The notes under the pieces were generated by a model. The model made no database searches, had not been told where the DNA came from, and saw only the letters and a list, made by a program, of their open reading frames with translations. Source: Nymphaea colorata (taxonomy: Eukaryota > Streptophyta > Magnoliopsida > Nymphaeales > Nymphaeaceae). From it: a DNA stretch of 64,000 nt. Numbering within the stretch: the stretch's first letter is position 1; each line of letters starts with the position of its first letter. The stretch lies in the NCBI RefSeq assembly GCF_008831285.2, contig NC_045144.1:15611858-15675857 (forward strand), read 5' to 3'. Shown piece after piece: positions 11,985-23,685 of this stretch. Made by a program: the position numbers and the translations under genes.

Positions 11985-12786
11985 GGCCGCTTCTCTCTCT
12001 CTCTCTCTTCTGCCTGAGAATTTGCAGAGAAAGAGGATCATGAAGTAGGGGCGGAGCCGTAGGGGTAAGCTCTATTTCTTGCTCCCTTCTTCTCCTGAGA
12101 TGGTGATTACTGATTATAATTCAAGCAGACACACCGATAATGTCTTCTTCCCTTTCCTCTCCTTCCTTTCCCACCCGTTCTTTCTTTTTTCTTCCTACTT
12201 TTTCCCACACTTTCTTAGGCCTCTCTCTCTCTCTCTTTTTATTTGTTTCCATTCTTCTGGTGTTCATTGTGGATATTTGCTTTATCATTATCGATCATGG
12301 TGGTCTGTTAACTACATGGCTGGTCGTCATATAATCATCAGCAGTGTCTTGCCGTCAGTGCATTGACGCGTCAAGGAAGACCAAGTTGCAGTATCGTGTG
12401 TCCTTTGCTCAGGCAATATTCCCCTCCGCTTTATCTCTCCCTTTTTGTGGGGCTTAGCGATTACCGATACACTTCGTATACCCGAGCGCCATTAAAAAAT
12501 TTCTTTTGTCTCTCTTCTTTCTTTACTCTTAAAAAGCCACGCCTCTCTGTTCTCCCTTTTCTTGTTCTCCCCCTTCTTTTGGCTTCCTTTTTCTGTTCTT
12601 TCTTTGTTTTTCATCAATTGTTGCTTTCCCTTGAAGCTTTGTTTCCTTTTCTCTTTCTTCTTTTCGGTATTGGTTTTGTTTCTCGGGATAATTTCTTGCC
12701 GTTGTGTTTAGTTTTTGGGGCTTTTCTTCTTGGTTTGATCAGTTTATTTCTTGGTTCAGTTTGGTTAGTAGGGGGCCTCTGCAACC
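11985..12786 (+). promoter_or_regulatory. Probable 5' leader with a leader intron, upstream of the coiled-coil gene
   Basis: A CT-rich tract at 11990-12010 and the sequence to about 12065 look like a plant 5' UTR. A good donor (GTAAGC, near 12065) and T-rich sequence ending in an AG just before 12775 suggest a leader intron of about 0.7 kb immediately before the start codon. The leader includes GGGGCGGAGCC (about 12049-12059), matching the ends of a MITE family in this window. Overlapping CT-rich open frames at 12079-12854 are probably chance. Confidence 0.45.
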
Positions 12787-13992
12787 ATGAGTGCCGAAGA
12801 GCTCCCCAATGGCGGAAAGAAAGAGAACAGAGACGAATTTGGCGCGAACTCTAACGGGGATGTGCTGTCCCCCCCTGATCAACTTGTTGCTCAGAAAGAC
12901 CGAGAAATCGAAGAGCTGAAGAAGAAGTTAACATCTCTTGAGGCACAACACTTGGACCTGCGCACTCTGGTCGAAGAGCAGACTTTCAAGATGATGTCTG
13001 CCATTGAATCGAGCGAGGAATCCGAACGGAGGGCGGCTACAACTAGTTTCAGGTTGGAAGCAACACTGGAGGAACTCGGCCGAGCTAACTCTACTGTGGG
13101 TGATCTCCAGCAGGAGCTGAGGATGCTCAAGTCAGTGGCTTCGAGGGCGACTGAACTTGAGACCCAAGTCGCGCGCCTGCAGCACGATCTGAACATCGCC
13201 ATGAACGAGAGGGATGAAGTCTCGACAGGGTTTCAGGAGATGAGAAGCGCATTTGAGGCCATGAAGAACACTGCCAATGCAAAGGACTCGGTGATTAGAG
13301 GCCTCAAATATGAAAGGGATTCCTTGAAGGAGCAGAAGGAGGAGCAGGATCAGAAGTTGGAAGTTATCATGAAGGAGTTGGAGAAGAGCTTGCTCGAATC
13401 GAAGTCCAAGTTGGAGGAGGAGAAACGTTCTCTGGAGACAGCCAACGACAAATTGAAGTTCTTAGAGGACAAAAGCAAAGATCAGGAAGAGAAGGTGAGG
13501 TCCCTTGAGACTCAGGCAAGACAGAGTGAGATCGAGCGAGAAAGAGCCGCTCAGGTTTGTGCTGAAAAGCAAGTGAAAGTCGGTCAGTTGTCTAGGGAAT
13601 TGGATGAATTGAGATCTCAGTTGGAGAAATCTTTGAATGAGAAAAGGGCAACTGAAGAGCAATCTATGCGAAATGAGCTAAAACGGAGGGAAGAAAATGA
13701 AATGGTGAGGAAGAAGTTAGATATTGAAGTGGAGACGTCCAGATCGAAGCAGGGGGAGATAATGGCGTTGGAGAAGGCAGTCAGTGAGCTTAGTTCTAAA
13801 CTGGAAGCGACTGAGATGGAGAGGAAAAGCCTGATCGAGAAACTTGAATGCAGTGAGAATGGCGCTATCAAAGGAATCCCTGTCCAAGATGATCTTGGGA
13901 AAATTTTCTGGCCGGCAGCTGCAGTAGCATCTACCGGGACATTGGCAGCTGCTGCCTTCATGGTCTATCTCAAATACTCTAGGGAGAGGTAG
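12787..13992 (+). CDS. Tail-anchored coiled-coil protein, peroxisomal/mitochondrial division factor-like (401 aa)
   Basis: A single-exon frame. Residues 1-30 are polar. From about 35 to 355 the protein is almost continuous heptad-rich coiled coil, dominated by Glu, Lys, Leu, Gln and Ser. One hydrophobic segment (about 375-395, beginning WPAAAVASTG) lies at the very C-terminus, followed by a basic tail (KYSRER), which is a tail-anchor layout. This matches plant PMD1/PMD2 proteins, known to sit in the outer membranes of peroxisomes and mitochondria and to promote organelle division or shape. PMD1 of Arabidopsis is somewhat shorter as I recall. The alternative is another tail-anchored coiled-coil protein, because coiled coils align promiscuously; the WP-containing anchor is the best specific hint. 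The gene is clearly real, with codon use richer in GC than its flanks. It stands alone. Confidence 0.85.
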   Translation: MSAEELPNGGKKENRDEFGANSNGDVLSPPDQLVAQKDREIEELKKKLTSLEAQHLDLRTLVEEQTFKMMSAIESSEESERRAATTSFRLEATLEELGRANSTVGDLQQELRMLKSVASRATELETQVARLQHDLNIAMNERDEVSTGFQEMRSAFEAMKNTANAKDSVIRGLKYERDSLKEQKEEQDQKLEVIMKELEKSLLESKSKLEEEKRSLETANDKLKFLEDKSKDQEEKVRSLETQARQSEIERERAAQVCAEKQVKVGQLSRELDELRSQLEKSLNEKRATEEQSMRNELKRREENEMVRKKLDIEVETSRSKQGEIMALEKAVSELSSKLEATEMERKSLIEKLECSENGAIKGIPVQDDLGKIFWPAAAVASTGTLAAAAFMVYLKYSRER

Positions 13993-14480
13993 GCAGTTTC
14001 TTTACCCTTCTCCTGGGTTTTTTGAGCATGTAACATTTGAAAGAGCTATTGTGTATCTAATAGCAAAGCAGTATATTGCTTGAACTAGAAGTGCTGACTA
14101 ACTAAAGGGTTTGATTTACTTCTTCAAGGAAACTGCTAGTATTATTGATATTATTATTGATATTTTTTTTTGGGGTATCAAAGGTTGTTTGAGGTGAATG
14201 CATGTTACTTGGAACTTAATACAGTCTAAGTGTTTATAGCTAATGATGAGCAAATTTGAAGATTGAATCATTGTCTAACTAAAGGTTTATATTTATAACT
14301 AGTGTTGTTTGGACAGAATTTTCTGTTCCTTTTTTACTTTCTTTTTCAAATATACATTATACCCACACCTCTATCTAGCGTCTTTTGGAATTCTCGAAAA
14401 TGCTTGCATCGTTATGGGTTATGGAAGTGGAACTGGTCTTTCTTTTAAGTGTATCAAATTACAGCGCAGCTACATGTCAC
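13993..14480 (+). other. 3' flank of the coiled-coil gene
   Basis: Likely contains the 3' UTR; the polyadenylation site was not fixed. A segment at about 14415-14465 recurs at 15378-15425. Confidence 0.4.
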
Positions 14481-14481
14481 A

Positions 14482-14568
14482 TAGGTGCGGGGTGTGGGTG
14501 TCGGAGTGGCACATCTCAAAAATTTAGGTGTGGCGGTGCGGCGATGGTATTTATTATTATTAATAATT

Positions 14569-14607
<39 letters not shown>

Positions 14608-15336
14608 TATATATATAATATGACAAAAATGGTCTATAAACCACAAAATTATCAAATAATAAAATCAAAATTGCAATTTGCAAATCATGACATCATTATC
14701 AATCATCAATTCAACAAGAAATATACTCTAATTTTGAGTTTCCAGTTCATACTTCATCCATCATCAATCAGAGTGGCTGCTCAACGAAACATGCCATCTC
14801 TTTCAAACTTATTTGAATAGTACAATTAAAATAAAATAAAATGAAAATTTGCATTCACCTGATTAATCTAATACACAATCAGTCATATGCACATGACAAA
14901 CAACTTACAATTTACAAATACATGCAACATTTACCTCGAAATTTGAATCCATTCTGTTTGATTCTAATAGTTAGAGTAACTTTTTACGACGGATTACTGT
15001 CATCAAACGGATGACACTAAAAGAATAAACATTCAATATTAAGATATAACTAAGCACAATAGACAAGAACTAGAAAACAAAGGTTACAGCCTTAGTATTA
15101 TACCCCGGTTATGTATTTGGCAACCTAGCACTTGCAAAAAAGGACATTTGAGCATAACTAGAGTTCAGACATGAGTCGAGATTCTTGTCCATCTTTCGAT
15201 TAGAAAAACACAAAGCACATTTGATGCGAGTCAGGTGCGCATCCAGATATGACAAAAATGGTCGGGTGCAGCTGACCACACCAGACTTACCTTGACTATG
15301 TATGGGTGCGAATCCAGGTCGCACCTGCACCTGCGT
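14482..15336. mobile_element. Candidate DNA transposon insertion with GGTGCGG-rich ends
   Basis: The left end is rich in GGTGCGG and GGTGTGG words (14482-14545). The right end, read on the other strand, has the same flavour (ACGCAGGTGCAGGTGCGACC, about 15320-15337). The interior is AT-rich, non-coding and holds an AT microsatellite. Inverted word-repeat ends suggest a non-autonomous DNA element. An exact target-site duplication was not found. Confidence 0.4.
14570..14620. repeat. (TA)n microsatellite
   Basis: A TA run of about 36 bp followed by an interrupted run, inside the candidate transposon. Confidence 0.9.
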
Positions 15337-16580
15337 AAAAAATAGTGAGTCTCTGTGACTTAGCAGCGTAGTATTGATAATGTAATGTGAAACCGGTCTT
15401 CCTGTAAGTGTATCAAATTACAGCATGGTAATGATCATGTGAGCTTTAGCAGAAGAAATAAATTGGAGATGGTGCTAGTATTAATCATTTTGAAAGTTCT
15501 TGCCTGGTTAAGAATATCGCATTGTTCCTGCTGTTGTCACCTAGTACAGTATTGATTATATGAGCTTTAGCCGAAGGGTAATTGGATGACTAATGATCAC
15601 TCTAGACTACTTCCATGTCTATGAACAATTCATATTGTGATCAATCTCTCCTGCAAAGTGTAAATCCAAACTTCAGCTTTTAAACTTCTGACTCGAGCTT
15701 TCATCGCGGGCCAACTGTTCCTAAATACTACATATGTGTGCTTTTGTCTTGCTAGTGACCACTTTCGGACGGAACAAATACAATTGGAACTTGGAACAAG
15801 AATATTAACTGCCTACATAAACTATTGATGAAAATTGTTGAGACACACTAAGAAGCCTGAAGACATAGAGCAGGTTGGATTACAAATCATATAGAGTCCT
15901 AAATTCTGGTCCTCCATTATTGGAGAAAAAAAAATTCAACTTTCTTACTAAACTATCATATTTGAGCTTCATCATTTAAACCAACTGGAATCGTGGGGCG
16001 CTATCTGTTGAAAAAGTATCTGTATTCCGCAAGTCGGCTACTACTAACGGTGCAGACAAAGCCACATACCAGAGGTCAAACGAAGCACCTCTCAAGCTTC
16101 AACTACAAACTCAAGCTTAACCATTTGTAGCTCATGGAGCTCAACTCTGGCGAGGGGGAGGAGGAGGAGGAGGAATAGGGGGGTGTGTGTATGTGTGTGT
16201 GAGAGAGAGAGAGAGAGATCCCAAGCCCAACGAGAAAATGACAGTGCCTATTCTTACTCTTGGAAATTAGTCACTGCTTGTCCCTCTTAGCCACACTGAA
16301 GGTTGGGGGGTGGGGGGAAGGGGATGATGGTACCTATTGTCCACCTTTGGAAAATAGGCACTCCTTGTCCCTCAGAGCCAGAGAAAGACAGAGAGCTTTC
16401 CCGAGCCCAATGGAAAAGGAAGGCCGATGAAGAACTCAGAGAGAGAGAGAGAGAGAGAACAAAATGGAAAATTCATTACCAAAAGGGTGACAAGGTTCGC
16501 AAGTTTACTAAAACAACCAATAGCAAATACAAAGAGGAGAGAGAGGTGCCCTGCACAGGAGGCAGAGAGAGTATACTTTT
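15337..16580. other. Intergenic with short repeats
   Basis: Holds the second copy of the flank repeat (15378-15425), two copies of a GAGCTTTAGC-GAAG motif (about 15442 and 15562), a GT/GA microsatellite (16185-16218) and a rough duplication at 16230-16380 sharing words such as CACTGCTTGTCCCTC and CACTCCTTGTCCCTC. No gene was recognised. Confidence 0.45.
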
Positions 16581-16594
16581 GCTGCATAAAGGAT

Positions 16595-16732
16595 CAAATT
16601 TAAATGAGCTTAGAGTCAAGTTCTTAAAGCTCTTGAATTCATTAGTTACTCTTGAACTTTGGCTTGAGCTCGACTAATTTACTAAATGAGAGCTTGAGTC
16701 AAGCTCACGTAGCTGCGCCCATTCATTTCTAG
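16595..16732. repeat. hAT-like terminal fragment with AGCTTGAG words
   Basis: Repeated GAGCTTGA and TCAAGCTC words run up to a right end that reads, on the complement, TAGAAATGAATGGGC, resembling hAT element ends. The left end was not located. Confidence 0.35.
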
Positions 16733-17280
16733 CTCCTACTAAAGCTGACAAAGGGTTGATTAACAATATCCAGCACTTTATTTTCTATCAATAGGGTTTG
16801 GGAAAATGCACGTTGTAAGATGCAATGTCAGCCTTTCACAGAATGGGTTCTTGGAGTATTGGTCTTATCGCCAAAATTGTGCTTATACGATATGATCATG
16901 ACTTGCAGGCAGAACATTGCTTTAAATGGTTTAGAAGAATGTCAATGACTGGTATGGCTTGGGCCTTTCTTTCGTCTTCCTGCGAAGGAAACCTCGGGAT
17001 CTTTCCACATAATGTCATATTCACCAATGGCTACCAACAATCAGCTTCGTTAACACTACGTGTGATTTGAAGGCAAAATGGTTTAGCAAATGCAATCGCA
17101 ACTAGAAGCAGAGGATAGCATAGTACTTGAAAACAAGTTCCACTGGAACACTAATATCCAGTAAAACTATCATTAAATTGTGTCACTCGAGGGCAACTTA
17201 CTATTAAAATTCTGTAACGAAATTGACCAAAAAAAGAACTCTTGGTGCATATATTAAAAAATAACCTATTATGTTATTTA

Positions 17281-20200
17281 TCAGAACCTATGTTTAAGAG
17301 AGTGCCTGCGTTTTGGCCTCGGGACAATGACATCGAAGTCGCTCAATATCCACTCTGCTACTTCACCTTCTTCGCTCACATATATCTCTGTTCCAACATC
17401 AAGAGATGGCCATTCTCTTTTAGCTGGTGGAGTACCAGGGTCCTGCACAGAAACTAAATGTCAATAGTTGAGAAAAGGTTTTAATGGCAATGTTAAACTT
17501 GGTTACACTTTTGAGCTATGAATCAATAGGCAAGTAGGTCATTGTCAAGTTAAGCTGGTTGTCATCGAGGTCTTACAGCTTGAGGGGTAACTGGATTATA
17601 TTGGTACTGCATTTATCATGAATAATATTGTAACTATATTCATACACCATTCTGCTGGAATCAAAGTCAAGTTCTTGATTTTAGGAACTTGGTTATAAAT
17701 ATGAGGTTGCCCATATCAGGCTTTTTGCTCTCTGGTTGCATATGAACGACCTTGCAGGTTCAATGCTAAATGTCTCAATTTGCCTAAGGCCTCCGTCCAG
17801 AGAGCAAATTGTTATGTTACTATTATGTTTAGAGCTCGTTTGGTTTATTAGAGTCATAGGACTAAGTAAAATATTAGACAAATTAATGAAGATTGGGTTA
17901 TTCAAAATAACGGTCATCTGTTTGGCGGTCTGATGCCTGAACTGGATTAACTTATAGATACTTGGTTTAATTTCTTCATGATACTCCCTCTCAATGAAAC
18001 CATCAATAGGTAGTTTGAAGCTTTTGAACATGCTTGTACCTAGTTGTCTCAGTCTTGATGTTTATTGTTGAGTGTAATTAGCATGTTAAAATAATTAACT
18101 AAAGTTACAGACCAATCTACGACACTGTGTTGTGCAAATGTACTAGCTATCTAGCAATGGTTCTACATTTAGAGCATTCATGCTCTAATGTTTGCCTTAA
18201 ATTAGACCCTACTATAGCTGGCAGAGCAGAGCAATGTTAATGTTGAGAGGAAGAACACATGGCTTACCTGATAAAAGAACAAAGCCTGAGAGAGCCTGCC
18301 AACATCGAGTTCCCATGTTCTCGGATCACCGATCCAACCTTCACCTGGCTTTGTAGGATAGCCATAGTCACCCCATGCAGGATGTGGGAGGATCTGCACC
18401 AGCTCCTGTGGTTGAGGGTTGCTGTAGGCATCACACAAGTTGTACGGTTCCTCCAGATGTTCTGCATTTCCAGGAGAGCAGTACATGTGATAAGCGCCAT
18501 AGGGGAAGTTGGACGTGTCAGTTCTGTGTATTCTTGTGCCATTCGGGAGAGTGTGGTACGGCGGGCATGTATTAAGGTTAGTAGGAGAGCACCATGCTGT
18601 TGTATTTGGATTCAGTATCATCTCGCTGTAACGAGTAACATCAGTCGTTACGTCTCCATCACATGGCTGGCCGTTGTTCTTCCAACAGCTTCCAATGTCC
18701 ATGAGGTAGAATTGGCTCTTGGGTCCTCCACCTTGCTTGATATCTAAAGTCAGTCTCACTTTGAAGTCTGGTGATTTTGGGATCTGAAGATAATGAGGAA
18801 GAAATCAGCACAGACAAACGAGTAAAACGAATGAACGATCAAAATGCTGCTTTGTTAAGGATTACTTCTCTGCTGAATCTTAGGATTCAGCACAACTATG
18901 GAGGGGTCTAGTTCAGTAGAACGCTTGTCATGGGGTGCAAACCTCATATCTTGCAATGCATTGCGTCTCTGCATTTCATTAGTGGAATGTTCCTGGAGTT
19001 TAGAGGGCCTTCACCAGGGAAATTTGCAGTGTCACAAAGGCAAGGCACTGTGGGTTGAACAAGTATGCCAAATATCTCAGAGTGAGAATTTTTGTCGTTT
19101 CTAAGAAAGATGGCTGTCTTTATGCCGTTAGATTGATATTAGTAAAAAGAATAAAATCTTGGTTATGAACATGAAACTTTTAGGTAACTTAGGATTCTGG
19201 TAAAAGTAATAGGGCCACAACCATTACCATCTAATTAACTTGCTGTCAGATCATGATTGGGGGAAAAAGGGATGCTACTAAACCGGGATCAGATTTTCTT
19301 AAGGTAATCGCTATAAATACATATAAATTCAGTTTGAGATATCAGGTCCAGCCCCAGGTGCCATGGTCAATCTAATTCTTTGGTTTGCCTCAAAACTGTT
19401 TTCATGGTCACAGTAGTAACACATATTCTGAGAAAAATGAAAAGAAAGAAGACTTACAATCTTCGTCATGCCTCTTGTCTGATAATGGTACCCACCAGAG
19501 AGACCTTCATGTGCATCTGCCCTAAGGTACAGCATGAGCCATGGATACTTCTTGTTGGTCTTAAGAAAATGGTGAAATTTCCACCCGCCCTTGCCAAGCT
19601 GCTTCTCCCATGTAACTGAATAATATGAAAGTTTGGTAGTTGCCAGATCTTCATGAAGATGGCTTTCACCATCTAGGTCGTATGTCCCGTAGAAACTGCC
19701 ACTTAGTCTGTCACCCTTCAGGGTGGTGTAGTTGTGGTACATCAAAGGTTGGTTCATGCAGCCTGTGCCAAAGCAGGGGAACCTGCTCTCATGTGGAAAT
19801 GGCCCTACCTTGCGCCCATTTGAAGGACAGAGGCCTGCTAGAGTGTCCAAATTTCCATTCTTGAGCATGACCATCCAGAACTGCCATGGGCTTGGTCTGT
19901 CCCTAACCTGGCACTTTGCACCCAAGTACTGCTCCTTTTCCACTGCATAAAGGTCAGTGTTGTTGAGGGTGGTAGAGAAGCCCCCAGGGAAGGGATCCCC
20001 CACACTCAACCTGTTGTCAGCCTCATCCACTCTGTGAATCAAGAGATGTTCTCCCGTCTGGTTGCATGGTTCGCAGTGTTTCCAACCTAAATGTTGAGAC
20101 ATATAGCTTACATTATTTGAGCATATGCAGTGGCAGAGCCAATTTTTTTTTTGAAGGGGCACTCATTCACTGATTTCCATATCCGAATAGACATTCATAT

Positions 20201-20659
20201 ATATAGCAAAGCAAATACTTGAAGATATTATTGTGAAAATAAAGAACATTAAGGAGTTGCCTAGCAGCCCATATGTCGCTCAGCCATGGAGCATATGCAT
20301 ATAAGAAATACAGAGAGAGAGAGACAGAGACGAGACACCATTATGTGGGTCAAACTTAATCTGTGTTTGGTCCAGGAAACTATTTGTGAACAAGAGCAGC
20401 TACTTGAAGAACATTGGCAGATATGTGCTGTCCAAGTAGGACTACAAATAATTTTACTTGTGTCTGTTCTCTTGTATTGATCACAGTTTGTTTTCTATGG
20501 GGAGATTTGGAGGGCCTACCTTGAGCCATACTCTCAAAAGGAGCCTCGTCTTTCTCGATTTCAGATAATAGGCCTGATTTTTATATTACAATTGCTAAAT
20601 ACGGGCTGCAGGTTAAATAACAAGGGTTCACTCTCTTTCATATTTATGTCCTAGTAACT

Positions 20660-20697
<38 letters not shown>

Positions 20698-21278
20698 GAC
20701 CGTTGTTATTTGACCTGCAGCCTTTATACAGAAAAATGGAAGTCTGGTTAGGATGAGGGACATGGTGATTTATGCCAAGCAAGTTATTAAGTTCACTTGT
20801 GAATGAACATTCTTTTCGAATTTTTCTTGTTTATGTAGATGAATTATTTTTTTGGTTACTTACAATATGACAGTTTTTCTTCAAATTTGGTTGCATATAT
20901 TGCAGATTTTTTCCCTATAAAAAGCCAGAAGCAGAAAAAACTACGTTTACGTAGCAAGATATGAATCAATGTTCAACAACTAAGAGAAGAACAAAAATCT
21001 AGTCAATACTGCAATCTCTTACCACGTTTGTGAGAGTCCTTAACAAAGACGTCGAAGCAGTCACCCAGCCGAGGACTTCCCATCTTGGGAGCCTCTTCGG
21101 CGACCTCATTGCAGAAGTTCCACGCTTCGAACGCCACCCTCAGTCCATCTCTTCTCATGCCTGGATCTCCCAGAGCAGTCACATACTTTCCGGCCAGGTT
21201 GCCGGTGGCGAGGACCGTGGCGGCCGGCGAAAGAAGGCCGAGCCATAATATGAAACAACCATACATCATCCTTGCCAT
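17281..21278 (-). CDS. Conserved secreted plant protein of unknown function, DUF7705-like (4 exons, 520 aa)
   Basis: Exons on the minus strand are 21023-21278, 19458-20086, 18268-18783 and 17281-17442 (1563 nt, GT-AG, phases consistent). The chosen ATG gives a signal peptide: a short basic start, a hydrophobic core (CFILWLGLLSP) and a small-residue cleavage region near residue 24. An in-frame ATG 16 codons upstream would weaken it. The mature protein is rich in Cys, Trp and aromatic residues, with well-conserved blocks such as GDPFPGGF, PWQFWMVMLK, PCFGTGCMN, YYSVTWEK, YPWLMLYLR, GGYHYQTRGM, SQFYLMDIGSCWKN, ILPHPAWGDYG and GWIGDPRTWELDVGRLSQ. I recognise these from a family found across land plants but know of no established function; the DUF number is from memory. 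The many cysteines and N-x-S/T sites suggest an extracellular or cell-wall location. No catalytic motif was recognised. Confidence 0.88.
20087..21022 (-). other. Intron 1 of the DUF7705-like gene
   Basis: A 936-bp intron. It contains GCAGTGGCAGAGCC (about 20129-20142), resembling one end of the GGCGGAGCC MITE family, and a TC/TA microsatellite at about 20657-20697. Both suggest old transposon activity in the intron. Confidence 0.7.
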
Positions 21279-21379
21279 GGCCAGCCACAGCGATCTAGAT
21301 GTTCGCCGCAGAAGGCAAATGTACAAACAAATGCCTCATGAATCCTTTTATAAGGCCTTACGAGTGTAACATGCAAATG

Positions 21380-22740
21380 ATAAAGATCTAGGAGATCGTT
21401 GATAAGGAAATGTGAAGAAAGGTTTTAGCTTGGGAAGGGATAAGGGTAAACCCATGATCACAAATCTATGTAATCTCAGAACTCCTGTTAATTAGCAACG
21501 GCCATTTTTTTACTTTTTCTTTGACTATGGGATTTTCTTAATATTTAATAAAGCAAAAAATGTTAATGAATCGGATTTGGATCGGCTATCTGACTGAACT
21601 GTTTTGAATAAGTTGGATATTTGGAACAAATCTAACATCCAATTAGGAAATTGGACTGGACCCTGTTTTATAAGATGAGATCTGATTGGATTCGAATTCA
21701 AATTCAGTTTTATATAAGTATATGATTGGTTAATAAGCATCGATATGGCCTGCCAATTTTGCATATACCCGATATCCTTACATTTTGAAAGTTGGCTCTT
21801 AAAATATCCGGATGTAGATTTTAAATGGGATATGAATTTAAGAATGGATTTCGGAATGGACTAGATTGTGAATTTGAAAGTTAGATTCAGATATGATAAA
21901 AGGCTTTACTTCATTTGCTTTTAGAATTTGAATCTGTAAGCATCCGCAATTGTGCGTTATGGCTCGGTGTGGAAGCTGGTAGGTGGCTAGTCTCTATGTC
22001 GAACACCAGGAGTGTCAACCTTCTATGCTGCAGAAAGTGCATGCATATACACAAATTGAAGTGCAATAGGGGCAACAAGCCAGATACCGAAAGTTGGTTT
22101 TGTACTTCAATGAACAAAAGGTTGAGTGGAAGCTTCAGCTCTTTACTCTTTGTTGATAAGTGAATCTATGATCATCAACAAATGTGACGAGAGCATACTA
22201 ATAATTAAAGTAAAGGGCTTTTTGTTTGGGACCTAATAAAGTGGAATGGGGATTATCCAATAAAACAAAAAAAAAAAAGTAAAAAACCGGATATTGGTCA
22301 TAAAAATATCTTTCATTACTGGAAAAGAAAAAATCAAACTACCCAAAATGCAGGTGCAATTGAAAAATTTTGTTTTGAAGCTTGCTTATATCCTTATCAT
22401 AGTTATTATACAAAAAAATGAACTTTCTTTTTAATTAAGAAAACTGAGAGATCTATCTTATCCAATAATAAGGGCCTAATGTGATCCAACCTTTTTTTTC
22501 GCATGAGTTTTTTTTTCTAAGAAATTTATTCATAGACGCTCAGCTTCTCATATATCTATATAAAAAAAAATCAACATTTAAAATGGACAGATTACTACTT
22601 AAGTATATAAAGTATTTCTACATTTTAAACATTTTTTATTCATATGATTTGTGAATTATTTTATAAACTCAGCAAGCTCTTTGTGATTTCCCAAACATAT
22701 AGTCGTTATCTGTACATGTGGTAAAAATCGAACACTTACA
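21380..22740. other. Intergenic, upstream of the DUF7705-like gene
   Basis: AT-rich. The part at 21555-21900 contains GAATCGGATTTGGATCGGC and related words, a diverged copy of the repeat family at 6075-7330. No gene was recognised. The promoter of the DUF7705-like gene should lie just above 21278. Confidence 0.4.
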
Positions 22741-22754
22741 AGTTACAATTAGCT

Positions 22755-22915
22755 TACGCATCGGGCTGAACGGCCTGACCCGACCCGAAAAAATTTCGCA
22801 GTTAAATACCCGGCCCATTTTCGGGGGGCCGGGCCGGGTATCGGGCCTGGATGACGTTAACTAAGGCCCGGCCCGGCCCGGCCCGCTTGTAAACCGCTAC
22901 TGCTACGGCGGCCGG
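22755..22915. repeat. GC-rich CCCGGCCC-type repeat
   Basis: Runs of CCCGACCCG, GGCCGGGCCGGG and GGCCCGGCCCGG stand out from AT-rich surroundings. These word repeats are common at the ends of plant hAT-like elements. I found no flanking duplication. Confidence 0.4.
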
Positions 22916-23640
22916 CGCCATTTACCAAGCGAACGAGAGAAAGAGAGAGAGCTTAGAGGCGGCCGACGCCGACAGGCGGCGCTCCGGCGGGTGACGAACT
23001 TCCGCCGAAGGCAACAAAGAAAGTCCGTTGAGTTTCACAGACCTCCTCCCAATCCCACCATTACTCGGCTCACTGCACGCAGAGGAGAAGCTCACGCCTC
23101 TCCCGTTACTACCGCTTCTTTTGACCCACACCTCCTACGACGCCATTCCAGGTGAGACGAATCACTCAGAAAGTCCCCTCATCCGCCACCGACCTCCGCA
23201 AAAGACCAGTCAGCATGTTGCCAAACCCTAAATCCAGAACCAAACCACCGTAAATCCCAAGCTCCCTCCCTCACATTATAGAGGATCAGAAGAAACCATA
23301 GGAACGCCCTACTCGACCAGAAACCTCAGAAATAACCTCTGTAGAGAGCGACAACACGGAAAATCGCAGGTAGAAGAGAAAAGGTAAACCCTCCCTTTCG
23401 CTACAGAATTCATGTTGCAGAAGGATAAAAAATGCAAGAATTCACACAAAAAAAAAGGACGGAATCCCAGCTCCTCCTCCATAAACCCTCGAATCCACTC
23501 CAGAACTGAATCGATGTAGACAAAGACAACGAAGAATAATCTATAAAGTTATAAACCCAATAAGGGTTGGCAAAGTGGCAAAATCCGATGGCGTCAACCA
23601 TAGATAGCTTTAACAGTTCCCCTCTCTTACCTTTCAGTCT
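22916..23640. other. GC-richer, leader-like tract without recognisable protein
   Basis: GC content is clearly higher than its surroundings at 22916-23400. It contains AAACCCTAA-type words and purine-rich runs, as in plant leaders or a captured gene fragment. Open frames of 63-69 codons on both strands match nothing I know. It lies beyond the 3' end of the ABCB gene, so it is not that gene's promoter. Confidence 0.3.
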
Positions 23641-23644
23641 GCTG

Positions 23645-23647
<3 letters not shown>

Positions 23648-23684
<37 letters not shown>
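23648..23684. repeat. (CT)n microsatellite
   Basis: An uninterrupted CT run of about 37 bp, about 0.5 kb beyond the ABCB stop codon. Confidence 0.95.

Positions 23685-23685
<1 letters not shown>

Noticed and set aside
12079-12854. Open frames of 95-163 codons before the coiled-coil gene
   Set aside because: Composition is CT-driven (Phe, Leu, Ser), they lie in the proposed leader intron, and the longest overlaps the true start in another frame.
12891-13961. Minus-strand frames opposite the coiled-coil gene
   Set aside because: Shadow frames of the Glu/Lys-rich coding strand (Ser, Leu, Phe-rich), no family resemblance.
18259-18747. 162-codon plus-strand frame opposite the DUF7705-like exon 3
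   Set aside because: The minus strand carries the conserved protein with matching splice sites; the plus frame has no resemblance to any family.
21278-21326. Earlier in-frame ATG for the DUF7705-like protein
   Set aside because: The 16-residue extension puts extra basic residues before the hydrophobic core and makes a poorer signal peptide; the ATG at 21278 was preferred. Not excluded.
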